In this document: in pieces, positions 24,640 through 36,400 of the stretch
Position numbering within the stretch: position 1 is the stretch's first letter
Layout of the letters: every line of letters begins with the position of its first letter
NCBI GenBank assembly: GCA_013398015.1
Contig: VZRR01012727.1
Span: 2,161,231-2,225,230, forward strand
Reading direction: 5' to 3'
DNA: 64,000 nt
Source: Oreocharis arfaki
Lineage: Eukaryota; Chordata; Aves; Passeriformes; Paramythiidae
The notes under the pieces: model-generated
The model's input: the letters and a program-made list of their open reading frames with translations, nothing else
Database searches by the model: none
Told to the model about the DNA's origin: nothing
Position numbers and translations under genes: made by a program

Positions 24640-26900
24640 CTATGAATACATTACAGCCTCTATTCTCACCCCCAATTTCTCCCTTGAGTTCCCTGTATGA
24701 GCTGTATGCAGGACCATGCCATGTGAAACAGAAGTTCTGAAAAATATATATGTTATGCCATGGGAGTACTGTGCAGGCAAAGTGGGGGGAACCTGAAACA
24801 AAAAGAAATTTGAGTTCTCAGCAAAAGGCTATTGTTCTCTCCACCTTTGAAGAAAATTAGTTAAGGGAGAAAACGTGTTTCTTGCAAAGCTGTCTTATCC
24901 CTACAAAACTACAGGCACCTGTGCTCTGTGAACAACAACATGAAACAAGCAAATAAGACCAGGGATGGCAGGGATTGCATCACTAAGAATTTATGAAAGC
25001 TAAACAGAGCAAAAGGAAGGGAGGAGAAGGAGGTGTACATCCTCATAAAACTCCTCCCTCTCCCAGCCCACCCCAGTGAGCACACTGCATGGAAACCTCT
25101 CCAGCAGTGCTGTGCCTTGGATAGCCTGCCTTACACTCAGGCTGCGTTTCCAGAGAAAGAAGAGTGTAGCAAGTGGGGTGAATTAAAGTCACTGCATTCC
25201 CTCTCAGATTCAGTGCCTTATTTTTAACTTCTTTTGCTTAACATACATTGGCTATTTTTGTCTGAGGTATGTTGATTTCATGCTTAAATAATTCAGCAAA
25301 CTCTTTCTGTTGTTGTTGCAAATTGTGCTGTTGCCAAAACCTCGTGGAACTCTGCAGTTAGTGCCCACGTGGGAAACCTATAATGCTGCTCAGAACGGTC
25401 TGCAATTCATTCTGCTCCATTCATTGGGGTTTCACGTTTCTTTTAGCACAGACCCCAATTCTCTACGCTCTTTTACATTCTGTGTTTAGTCTACTACTAT
25501 TCCTTGCTCGCTGGCGGTTGTACTGGAAAAAGATTGTTGATATTATTCTGGCATATATAAGCAGTAAGGATTACACCACAGTCACTTTGTTGCTTTTAAC
25601 TCATATTTGAGCTTCTTGACGGAATCTTCTACTTTTTTTTTCTTATGTGGATACAGTAAACTTGGCTGGCTCTCAGAGTACAAAAGATGTAGCAGGAACA
25701 GCAAAAGGTACAGTCTCCTTTCAGGAGACGTACTGGTGTTGACTGCACTGCAGTGTGCAATCATCCCCCTTGAGCATTGCAGGAGTCCTGGGTGGGGAGG
25801 AATTCAAGTAGTTAAAAAAGTAGATGCCTGTTTCTTTCAATTCATTGCTGTCTGGATTTTGAGAGTCCTGGTTTTTACATTTGCAAGTCAGTTAAATGTT
25901 AATTATTATCCTGACTAGAACATTATCTCTCTTGATTAGTATTGCAGACTTTTATAGTAATGAGCCATTCCTGTGGCTCCAAATGTTAAGTTCTGCTCTT
26001 AGCATGGGTCTGTGTCTGAAACACAGGGTCTAAATATTCAAACAAATTTGGTTACCTATATCTGTCAACTGAAATAACCATTTCAGTTACTGTTCTGCAA
26101 GAAAATTGCTTGGTGCAAATGAAAACTATTTTCTACTTTGGATTATATCAATAGACTTTTCATGTAAGTGAAATTTCTACAATTTTTCCTCTCAAGCTTC
26201 AACTCAATATAGGCCTCAAGCATATGTGTAATCCAGTTGGAACTATTTTCATGTACACTAAGATTCTTTTCTCCTGCAAGAGTGTTATTAAAGAGTCGGT
26301 ATTGAAAATTAGAATATTTCACTTTAAAATGTCTTGCTGAATCAGAATAACAGAAAAAAATAGATCATGGACTTTAAATCTTAATTCATAAAAAGAGAAG
26401 TATTATTTACTCTTAAATTTCATAAGTCTTTACACTGTTGTAACTACTTTAGCTGACTTTTTGCCCTACTATGGTTTTATTTACATTTGAATTAGATCAC
26501 TTTGGTTGAGGCTCATCAGAAAATATGCCATTACCTGAATTTTTATTAGCTTGGATAGTAGATATTGGACCAATTTATTGAAAAAGAATTAAAAATATCC
26601 TTAGAATTTGGAACCAGGTAACTTCATTGAAGTTCCAGGTAAATGGACTAAAATAGTAACTAGAGACAATAATGAAATATCTGCAGAAATAAAAACAATG
26701 TATAAAAGCAATAAAAAGGAATATTTCATTGAAAGAAAAACCACTTTAATTTACTATCATCTGTTTGTTGTGTCAGCAGAAAGGTGAGTAAAGAAACTTT
26801 TTGGTTTAGGTAATTTTTACTTTTTTAGTGTTTTTTTTCAAAGTCTCTCAGAAGGGGTAGTAAAGGATCTATGTATTCAATGGTTTAGAGGTAAATCACT
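24640..26900. other. Gene-poor stretch
   Basis: AT-rich with no recognised exon or RNA gene. The A-rich text at 26580-26750 could be an extension of the ancient CR1 piece that follows, but I cannot align it convincingly. Confidence 0.5.
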
Positions 26901-26929
26901 GTCAAAGATTAGAGATTGGTAAAGTGGTA

Positions 26930-27245
26930 GAAAATAAATCAGAAGAATTGGTAAAATTCCAAAATGGCAAAGAATTAACTGAGGAGTGCCCGTAATAAGA
27001 CCAGTTGTTTGACAGTGTCTGGAAATGAGGGAGAACATTTGCAAATTAGAATTTGCATATGGCACAGAAATTGTTAGGTTAGCCAAGACTAGAGAACTCT
27101 TGAGGGACCAATACAATTTAGGCACTTGGGCAGTACAATGGCAGATGGGATTAAATGCTGACAAATACATATTGGAAAGGATAATTGGGTTAAAATATGA
27201 TTACATCAGCTCCCTTAGCTGTTTAACAGTCTCATTTTTAAACAC
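26930..27245 (+). mobile_element. Ancient CR1-type LINE, RT-domain fragment
   Basis: The plus-strand frame from about 27025 contains KLEFAYGTEI in the place of the CR1 reverse-transcriptase FADDTKLGG catalytic box. It is followed by a spacer and then LGTWAVQWQMGLNADKY, where CR1 elements have a 'L..WA......KFN.DKC' segment. The catalytic Asp-Asp pair is lost (AYG in place of ADD), so the copy cannot be active. The 3' end of the element is missing. It lies 12.6 kb downstream of the 13.5-14.4 kb fragment in the same orientation and carries a later part of the same ORF type. The ends are approximate. Confidence 0.72.
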
Positions 27246-28210
27246 TTCCTTTGAAGTAGTTGGCAAACACCCATTTGTTTTAGTTAGAGAAGACCCAGAT
27301 CTCAGGTCTGAAATCTGAGTGCAGCTCTATAGCTTGTTTGGGAAAATTACACAGATAACAGACTCTGCTGCCATGTTTTCTTTCATCCAGATGCAGATAT
27401 TTTGCATATTTTATTTACTGTGTGCTACCACAATTCTCCTCCTCTTCAGTCCCAGCAATATTATTATTGGGTCACATTGCAAAGGCCACACAGCCTTTCC
27501 TCATACAAACAGACATTGAATTTGGAGTTCTGGCGAGCTGTGGGACGCGTTGTGCCACTGCCATTCTGCCTGGTGCCAGCTGCTGCGAGCAGCCGTGCCC
27601 TGCTGCCCATGGTGTGGCCTGAGCCCGGCTTTGCAGGGCTGTGGGTAGCGCCTGTCTGGCCAGCACGCACCAACTGATGCACCAGAGGGCCAGGTCTGGG
27701 CAGCCTCTGTGTGCCAGGCACACCATATGCTGGGTGTGTGATTTAGGGTAACTTGTGAGCTCACCCTGCAGGAAGAGAAAGAAAGCAGTGTTGAGCTTAT
27801 TTCAGCTCTTTCCTCATTCAGGTGTTAGTGGTTTATTTGTCTTTTTGGGCTGTGGCAGTGATTCTGAATGCTGATGAAACCCAAACAGGCCTGGCTGTGG
27901 GCAATCAATTCATGTTAATGTTTTGGACGCTGTCCCTGGACCACAAGTTTTGTTGTTGTTGCCAGCTTAGACAAATCAGCCAGTTAATAATTCTGTTATA
28001 CTGTGATCTGCAAGGGTGTCCAAATCAGCTAACTACTGCAATATTTGTGTCTCGAAAGCTGGGATGCTGAACTGAGAAATATCTAGGAAACTTCTCCAAA
28101 ATAGCTATTTCTATAAATGAAAGCAATTTCAGGTACACTGCCATGCCCTTGCAGTTCAGCTGGCTGGGTATTCCCTAGTACAGCGCTTTGTCTGGGCATT
28201 ACGTACGGTT
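27246..28210. other. Non-coding stretch with GC-rich patch at 27530-27730
   Basis: The GC-rich patch gives several overlapping frames of 65-90 codons on both strands, none recognised. A 12-bp palindrome (AAATAGCTATTT) lies at 28099-28110. Confidence 0.45.
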
Positions 28211-28214
28211 CGGA

Positions 28215-28565
28215 ACCTCTTGGAGAAACGGCTGCTCATGGGATCGTTGTGCCTGGGGGACCGAGAGACCCTGGACAGAAGTACAGACGGAGGAATGAGG
28301 CACGGGAGAGCAACACCGTGGAAAGGGACCTGGGTGCCCTGCTCAGTTGCAAGTTGGATGTGAGTCAGCAGTGCCATGGCAATCGGGGGGACAACCCTGG
28401 CCTGGGGGGCACCAGGCACAGCATCGCCAACCGGGCAAGGGGGGGGGTTGTCCTGCTCTGCTCTGCACTGGGGCGGCCTCATCTTGAGGTGGTCCTGTGA
28501 AGGGCCTGGAGTTGGACTTTGGTGATCCTTGTGGGTCCCTTCTGACTCAGGATAGTCTATGATCT
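28215..28565 (+). mobile_element. CR1 LINE, truncated, with avian-type 3' end
   Basis: The block at 28310-28460 matches the CR1 region near the end of ORF2 (GGAAAGGGACCTGGGTGCCC, then an ATGTGAGTCAGCAGTG motif). It then jumps to the canonical 3' terminus at about 28520-28565 (GATCCTTGTGGGTCCCTTCT followed by a TCTATGAT end). The middle of the usual 3' segment is missing, so the copy has an internal deletion besides the usual 5' truncation. Higher CpG content and closer resemblance to modern CR1 mark it as much younger than the other two plus-strand fragments. The 127-codon frame over it is not an intact ORF2. Confidence 0.85.
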
Positions 28566-30590
28566 TAAGATACTACCTTTTGGATCCTGAAATTATCTAT
28601 TCACACTGTATAGCTCAGAAAGCATCTTCCTATTCATGGACAAAGTCACAATTTCTTTAGTCCATTTCCTCAATCTATTCCAGGAATTCGTATAATCATC
28701 TTGATGCATTTTCTCCCTTAGTTGTCACGATTCCCTATAATTTACTTTTTCACTAGGACCATTTTCTTTATCAGGTTTCCTTCTGGCCCAACACTGCAAT
28801 TCCTCCAGTCCCCACCAGCTCTTAAACACCCTTTGAAGGAGCTGTGTTTGCCCATGCCCTCTGCAGCTGAGGCAATGAGCACTGGCCTCTTCACCCTGAG
28901 CAGTCTCCACCACCTTCCCCACAGGGACAGGCTGGGGTTCCACCCTGGGGACTCCCATTCCCCTACACATGGCTGTAAAGCTGTTCCAACACCTATCCTT
29001 GCCTCTTCAGCCCATCCATATTCCTCTCCTCCACTGCAGGCACTGAGTCCGGACTGGCCCCCACATCAGTCCCCTCTCCCTTCTTCAGGAGCTTGGGAAG
29101 GATTAAAGGTGAGCAGCAGGCACATAGAAGAGAGGAAGGGACCACCCCTGCTCATGTAAATTGGAAGCAGAGACTGAGAAGAAGTACAGGCAGGGAAGAA
29201 GGAGAGAGGAAGCAGTGGCTGCATCCACTGTGCTCCATGGCTCTCTTTCAGCCCATTTCCACCCAGACCAGCCTGATGTCTTCCTGCTTGCCTCTAGATC
29301 CTCCTGAGACTTCACTCTCCTCTCTCCATCCTGCCGTTTGGCTAACCTTGGAGATCTTTCCTGCCCTAGAACTGCTCTGTTCCTCGTTTCTTCTTGAATC
29401 CAGATGACCCCTTCAAGTCCTCTTCCCCTCTGGCCCCCTGAACTTCTAAACTCCCTTTGCCAGAAAATTGGACTAAGCCTTCATGGCCGAGACATTCTGA
29501 GCCAGCTCTGCACTCCTTGAATCCTTCCCTAGTGAGTCTGGTAATGTCAAACAGATGTTTGAAGGAACTGGGAACTTTGCCCGTTCCTGAGGGAAGCCAA
29601 GCCCAGGCTTTTACATGAGTAATGTCCTTGGTGTCCAAAACTCAACTTGTCCCAGGCTGTGGCTATTCACCAGAATCATCTTCCTTTTCTCTAATGACCG
29701 TGACTGCCACGCTGTTCTGTCAGGTGGGATAGGTGACTGGCTTTGCAACGTGTTCCATTTGGCCACAGGGTGTGTGAACAAGCCAGGCAATGCCAGGCAG
29801 CAGGGAGGCTTTGCTGCCTCAGGTGTGAAGTGACTGCCGTGCCCACAGAGCTCTTGCAAGTGCAGCGTCAAGTCATGCCCAGCCTTGCTTTTTGCCAAGA
29901 AACAGATAATTTTGCATGTGCACTATAACTCCATGGGACTTTTGAAAAGAATATATGAAGTCTCAAGATTATGATAATGTCACTCTGATTTTGTTTCTAT
30001 TCAAATTTCATTCTCTGTTGTTACCCAGCTTCTGTTTTAAGGATGAAAAGGCTATTTAGAGTACTTACACATCCACTATGGCTCCCTGTTATCCTAACAT
30101 TGTTCCAGTTTGTGTGCATCACATTTATTCTTGATTTCTAACTCTTTCCATTCAGATTTGTGGTAGGTTTGTCTCAATATGCGTGAATGAGTTCAACTGA
30201 ATTAACTGACTTAAAGCTTCACTCAGATATTTAGGAGGTTTAAAGGTGCCTAGAGAAGCTTTTTCTCTCCAGCTTTCCAATTTTTCACATGTTTCTCCTC
30301 TCTGATTCTTGCTCAAATTTGTGACAACACACACAAGAAAATATGCCTATTTAGCCTAAATTTTAAAATTGTCATGCATATATAAATATGAAAAAATAGT
30401 CAAATAAAAATTTGGAGACTTCTCATTTCTGTGAGGAGTAAAAGTGGACCGAAGACCTGAGAGAAACACTCAGAAGTTTGGATAAGTGAAATAAAGATCA
30501 AAATGTCACAAATGTAATCAATTTCTGGCCTTCAGAAATTTTGCTGAAAGAAAAAGCATATGCAGCATGACTGCTGTTGATAATAAATCT
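28566..30590. other. GC-moderate stretch, pyrimidine-rich, no gene recognised
   Basis: Positions 28.75-29.9 kb are more GC- and CT-rich than their surroundings and contain several frames of 90-145 codons on both strands (for example 28722-29159). They are proline- and serine-rich and low in information. None has splice sites or family resemblance that I would trust. An old, unrecognised repeat is possible. Confidence 0.4.
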
Positions 30591-30599
30591 CTACATTTA

Positions 30600-30900
30600 T
30601 TATTTTTCATTTTACATCTCATTGTACCAAAAGCTAAATAGGACCAAGGTAGAAAGTCTGTTCTTATTAAAATGGGGCTTTTATTTATATAAAACTGAAG
30701 TCTTGTGCTAAAAATAGACCTGGGAGTGTCTGCAGCTCTTACCCAAGCTGTTCTCTGCTTTGGTTGCTCTTGCTGCTGGGGTTGCTATATCTGAGCAGTT
30801 ACTCATTATTTGCCATTGACATTAAATGTAACAAACTGTTTTCTTTAAGGGGCTGCTGTCAATCAAGCTGATACTTTATATAAAAAATAGAAAATGCTGA
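30600..30900. promoter_or_regulatory. Candidate enhancer: MEF2-like and PBX-MEIS-like sites
   Basis: CTAAAAATAG at 30708-30717 is a perfect match to the MEF2 consensus. CTGTCAATCA at 30856-30865 is the exact reverse complement of the TGATTGACAG decamer bound by PBX-MEIS/PREP heterodimers. A TTTATATAAAA stretch lies just downstream, at about 30875. Both sites are short, so chance occurrence in 64 kb is possible for each. No coding frame is present. Confidence 0.25.
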
Positions 30901-33900
30901 CCTGTCTATGAAGATCACTACAATGGAAACAAATTTAAAATACTTACTTTTGGATCTATCCCTCTCTTGTTTGTTTTCTGTATTTCACAAAGCCCAGACT
31001 GTGACACTGGAAAACACTCAGCCTGACTTTTTCCCACTTCCACTTTTATTTTTGTTTATTTTATGTACCCCTGCATAATAGTACAGTTAGTCTTCTCAGT
31101 ACTTGAAATGAAAGTTTATATCAAAAGAAATAAAATTACTGATTTGAGTTGTAATTTATATTTTGTATTTCATCTTAAGTTTTGTAAAATCCCCTTGCAG
31201 TCTGGGGGCCCCAGCCTAAGGGACAGTGGCCCTTTAACAATGGTGGAAGTTTCACAGATTTCCAACTTGGCTCCCTTACAGTTTATTCTCAATATAAATA
31301 TACCACCTGGGAATGCTTGATTCAATGTTTCCCACATAATTGCTTTCTCAAGTCAATGCTCCATTCTTTCCCTGAGTGAAGTAGCCTTTCACTGCACTAT
31401 TTTGGGGGACAACGATAGCAGCCACCAGTACCTCAGATACTGAATCAGATCAAAATATTGGTAGCAGCATGAAGTGTTCATGGTTTGCAGCAGTTGTCAG
31501 TAAGATCAGTAACCTTGGGAGAAAAAGGGACTCGGTGTGTGCAGAAAAGTAAAACACATATACTCCTGTAAAAAAGACATGGAGAGAATGCCCATTATTG
31601 TGTATATGTATGAATACTTGGAACTTCATGGAATTTAAACTTATGCTTGAAGTGTGCATTTGCATGTATTCTTAAACTGAAGTTTCTTGCAAATCGTTTC
31701 AAACAGGAGTTTTCTAAATTCATGCAAGAAATACTGAAGCAAGTTACACAAAATCAGTAGAAAGGTAGAGGTAGAAATTAGTTTTACTCTGCATTTGAAA
31801 CTAATTCCTCCAAAGACTGAATTTCTTTCTTGTTTTTTTCTATGGCTTATTTTTCCTCCCATGTGACTAAAAAGTATATTTTGTCACTGAGGTGGTATAG
31901 CTAGCACAAGTGCAAGTTTCTTTCCTGTAATCAATAAACAGACATTTGTCACAGAAAAAAACCAGTAACATTTCAGTTGGTCATGCTGAGATATGTAACA
32001 AATGAAAAAGTAATATTTAACATTTTGTAAAAGGACAGAGGCCACGCTTAACATTTGGGTTATTTATTTTAAATTAGTAGCTACATTTGTTCCCTTAAAA
32101 ACACCCTCCTCTGTGGAGGCCTCTGGTAGCTCGTGTCCATGCTGAGTGCTCTGCCTCCTCTCATCAAACCTTCTCATAAATACCAGTGACATTTGGGTTG
32201 TGTCTTTTTTTAAAGGATCCATGTATAATTTAGACAGGTGAGCTTTATTATTTGGTTTCTATGTGGCCCTAAGCCTTTAAACAGCTTGTGAGGCAATATT
32301 GGGCCCTACCTAAATCCATGGAGTGCTGGACTAGAGCTTAAGACTTCGATTAAACTAGAAAGTATGTAATAAGTAATTGCATAATAGATCATGGACAAAG
32401 ACTTCTCTTAGAAATTATTTTTTGTAAGTACACAAATCCTGTAGGTCTTCTAGAACATTATGAAATTCCTGTACAAATCCATCTGTATTTTTAGGCACCC
32501 AAGAATCTTTAAAAATCTCTCAAAAGCACTGTAAAAAACTTTCCACTGACTTTCACATTGGGTAACTTGTTTTCGTTAGAATGTACACATACTTTGGTGC
32601 TTAGATTTTGCATATTTATCTTCCTTTTGATATGCAATATTTAAATAAATACAGATTTTGCATCTAGATGGACCATGACTTCGAAAAGTTTCTTAAGATA
32701 TTTGGATAGCTGTCAAAAATTATGTTGACTTATTAATAACTAACACATGGCTTAAGTATTCCTTTTTAGTCACATTCACATCATGCTTTTACTCTACCTA
32801 ATTGTTATTAATCTAAACATTATTCAACATAATAAAGCTTAATAAATTCTAGCTCATACCCTGTAGTTTTTCCATTTTAATACAACTGTTTGTCATAGAG
32901 GAGAAACTTCAAATACACTTTTATAGCTTTCTTTCATGAGAAAGCCCTCCAGTGCTTTTGAGTACATTGCAAAATCTTTAATCCAATAAGAGAAATAATA
33001 AAATGTGCTACACTCCTCCATGTCCACAGAAATCACCTTAGCAGTAAGACATTTCTTAATGCCAGTGAAGGGATTCAGTGCAGAACTGGGACAGATTGCT
33101 AAACATTGTAATATGGTGCTCATTCAAGTTTGCCCTGTGTTCCATCCCCCAGAAAGCTGTGGGTATGCATAGTCCTTTTTGTGTGGTGTAGGAGTCAGCT
33201 TTGGCAAAGAGCATTGGTGTGTTGTGTCTGGGCAGTTGACTTTAAGAACTGGCATGGGGATGGAGAGTCGAGTAAGGAAGGGTTCATCAGTCTGAGAAGT
33301 ATCAACTGGTGGAGCCTCTGCTGAAGTTTTAGACAAACCATCTTTCAATTTGATTCTACTTTGTAATAAGATTAACATTTCTAATATTTTTAAATTATTA
33401 GCCAAAATTTTCTCCACATTACATAGTGAACTATATGCATCTTTCTTTTCCCCCTTTCACTCCTCCCCCACCCTATTTAAAATCAATGCTATTTATTCTG
33501 TTATGCCAAAGAAACAGAAACATAATGACACATTAGGGTCATAAGTATGCACTGAGCTAGTGATAATCAATCCTTTAAGATCTCGGAAATGTCATTTTCT
33601 TGGCTTTAAACAAAATATGATCCATAAAATTTTAATTCTGGTTATTGAGCTGAGATGTCTGAATAACTGAATGTTGCCCAGAACTCCAAGCATCTCCCAT
33701 CCTCCTGTCTGCCTTCAGCAAAACCAAGCCCATCAGGAGCCACTCCACACGAGTGTTTTCACACGCTGTGAGCATTTAGGTTCACTCCACAGACACTGCT
33801 TCAGGAAGTCCCATCACCTCTCTTGCAATGAAGGCATTCACTCTCTGTCCTCTCTCAGTAGGAAAGGTCTCTTCCTCCAGAGGTACCATCTTTGGCTAAG

Positions 33901-35500
33901 GAGTAAATTGGGGTAAAAGTTCAAGTGGTCTGCGAGATTTAAGACAGAAAATACAGGAAATTGATCTAAGAAATCTGCAGATGATGTGTTGTTTGCATTG
34001 CAATGTTAAATCTTCTGCTTTCTAAAATTCATGTATCTAACAATTTTGTTAAAATCTGAATGAATCGTGAAAGATGAAATTGTGGTGAACATTACTACTA
34101 ATGTGCTAAATAACCTAAGCAACAAATTTTCCTAGAAGGTTCTTGCATTAAAAATCTTATGACTTATTTTCAAGGCTTTGGTTAGAGACATTAATGCTTC
34201 TTGAATGTTTTCTTGAGGCTACAGAAGTTAGGGTGACAGAAAGGCATTCTTAGATGTTCCAGCAGGAGTAGCAGGGGCAGAAGTCACTCCACCAGGATTT
34301 TTTAAATCTCTAGGCAGCCTTCTGACTCTTTCATATGTGTATGACAACACAGTGGTAAAAAGTTTCCAATATCTGTGGCTGTTATGATTTTTTTTTATTT
34401 CTGTATTACTGTTCATCAAATGGTTTAAGAAATTTCTCTTTATGAGAAGGATCTGTCCTTCGTGCAGAGTCCTGCAGGAAGACTCTGGGCCCTTGCAGGT
34501 TTCCTAACCACAGGCAGTCAGTGAGGCAGCCAGCACTCCCCAGACGATGCCCACATGAGCCCCCCGATGCTTTACCGTGCCTTTCCACTCTCTATCCTAT
34601 TATCCATCTCAACTGTGCTGCACTTTAGCATTAGGGTGCCTCAGTTCCTGCCCTGATAATGAGTAGTTGCATTCCTAGCGAGGGTAAACACTAATGAAAT
34701 GGGCACACATGGGAACAATTGTGCACGCCCTGTCACAGCCTCTGTTTGCTGTCATGCCTGATCACACAGCGCTCGGCCAGAGCATGCAGAAGGCAGCAGC
34801 ACTTCACCTGTGACTAATAGGCACTGGGGGCCACGGTGCTGTCAGGGCATCCTTGTCTGGCTTTTCACATGGATCACTCGATGGAAAGGCAAGTGCCCTG
34901 CCCCAAGCCAGCTGTCTTTATCCTATGGTCAGAAGAATGTGTGTGTCTGTCTCGAGAGAAAAGAGGGAGTAAAGGCTGGCAGCTGAAGTGGGTGCAAACA
35001 GGAAAATGAAGGATGTGCCCTTTAACTTCAGAGCTCATTTTTTGTCTTTTACCTGATCCTGTAGAAAACTGGGCACAGAACTCAGTTTGCAAGCCAGATA
35101 ACAAAGGATTTTATGTAAACTAACAAGGTTAATTTTGAAAGCACTTTCTAACCCAGAAGTATGGGGAATTCAGTCTCCCAAAATGCCATGAAAGGAGTCT
35201 TATTTTTGTTATGTAGTCTTATAAATCAGTCCAACCATAAACAAATTAAATGTTAAGAATTATCCCTGACCCAGAAACTTGATCCCTCACCTTAAATCCC
35301 TTGCTTACTCCATAGACCACACCTGTTTCTCTTTGCCTTCCAATAAACACAGGTATAACGAAATATTCACTACAGCTGCACATCATTTATCACTGCTGAT
35401 GTTCCCGTTACATGGGAGTACACGACTTTTCACTTTACGTTTAATTAAATGTTTTTATGGTTTTATTATGAAGTAATTAATCTGTCAGAAAACAACCTGA
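30901..35500. other. Gene-poor stretch
   Basis: Mostly AT-rich, with a more GC-rich interval at about 34.44-34.9 kb. No recognised exon, RNA gene or repeat. Confidence 0.5.
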
Positions 35501-35519
35501 AATTGTATACAAAATCTTG

Positions 35520-36400
35520 GCGATATATTAGCTTTTCTCAAGGACTATTTACATTTTATTTATAGCCTTTAATTTTATAGGTAATAACTATCTTCTTCAA
35601 CAGTGAATTCATCTGGGATGGAATTGTGTTTTCAGATACACTATGAACTTTTTTTCACCTACTGTTTACAGTCTTCATTTCTTTCTCACAATGGCAATAA
35701 GCAGTTTGTCTGTTTAAGCAGCTAGACTAATTATTTTCAGCTGCACATGTGATTGGTTTAATTCTTCCCAAATGACCTGAAATTCACCAGAAATATTGTC
35801 TGTGCTATCTCTCCTATTTGTTTCATTATGCTTCAGAAGTGCTGATTTCAAAGCTGGAGAGCAAGTCCCTTTCTTCTCACCAGTTGTGTAAAGGCAAGTA
35901 CTCGTTTTTGTAATCTAGAACTTTAACTGGTGAGAGACTAAATGAGAGATTTAATCCCCTGGGTTGTGGATCCTTCATCTCTTTCAGACACAGAATTCAC
36001 TACCATTCTGCTCTAAAATATTTAACCAGATCAACAAGTGACAGGAAATTTTGTTAAGTTGGGCCAAATTTAGCTTTGAACTAACTAATCCAAGAGAAAA
36101 GGTTGTGTTATACCTGAGCTGACCTTATTACTCTGTCATTAATCTGCTTTGTTATGCCTGAAGAATCATGGGGGTCTCAGAACCGCTGGTAATCTCCTCT
36201 GCCATATGTGTGGTAATATCTGAACACAGCAGGATAAATTAGGAATAGTCCCATCCTTGCTTTATTACTTGTAAATCAGCCCATTAATATTATCTGAATG
36301 CAGTTTGTTAGGATCAACATAGATGATATTTGAATTGCCACAGTGATTACTTATTAAAAACTCTACTAACATGCATTTTGAAACTTAAAAAATAAATTAG
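35520..36400. promoter_or_regulatory. Candidate conserved non-coding element with motif cluster
   Basis: A dense cluster at 35728-35756 contains TAATTA (35728-35733), CAGCTG (35738-35743), CACATGTG (35744-35751) and an inverted CCAAT box (35752-35756). Further ATTA/TAAT cores follow through 36.4 kb. There are no simple repeats and no coding frame. This is the kind of sequence often conserved as a developmental enhancer, but conservation is not shown here. Confidence 0.25.

Noticed and set aside
28117..28500. 127-codon plus-strand frame
   Set aside because: It overlies a truncated CR1 3' region and is not in a complete ORF2.
28722..29159. 145-codon plus-strand frame rich in Pro and Ser
   Set aside because: It has low information content, no splice context or family resemblance, and sits in a CT-rich tract.
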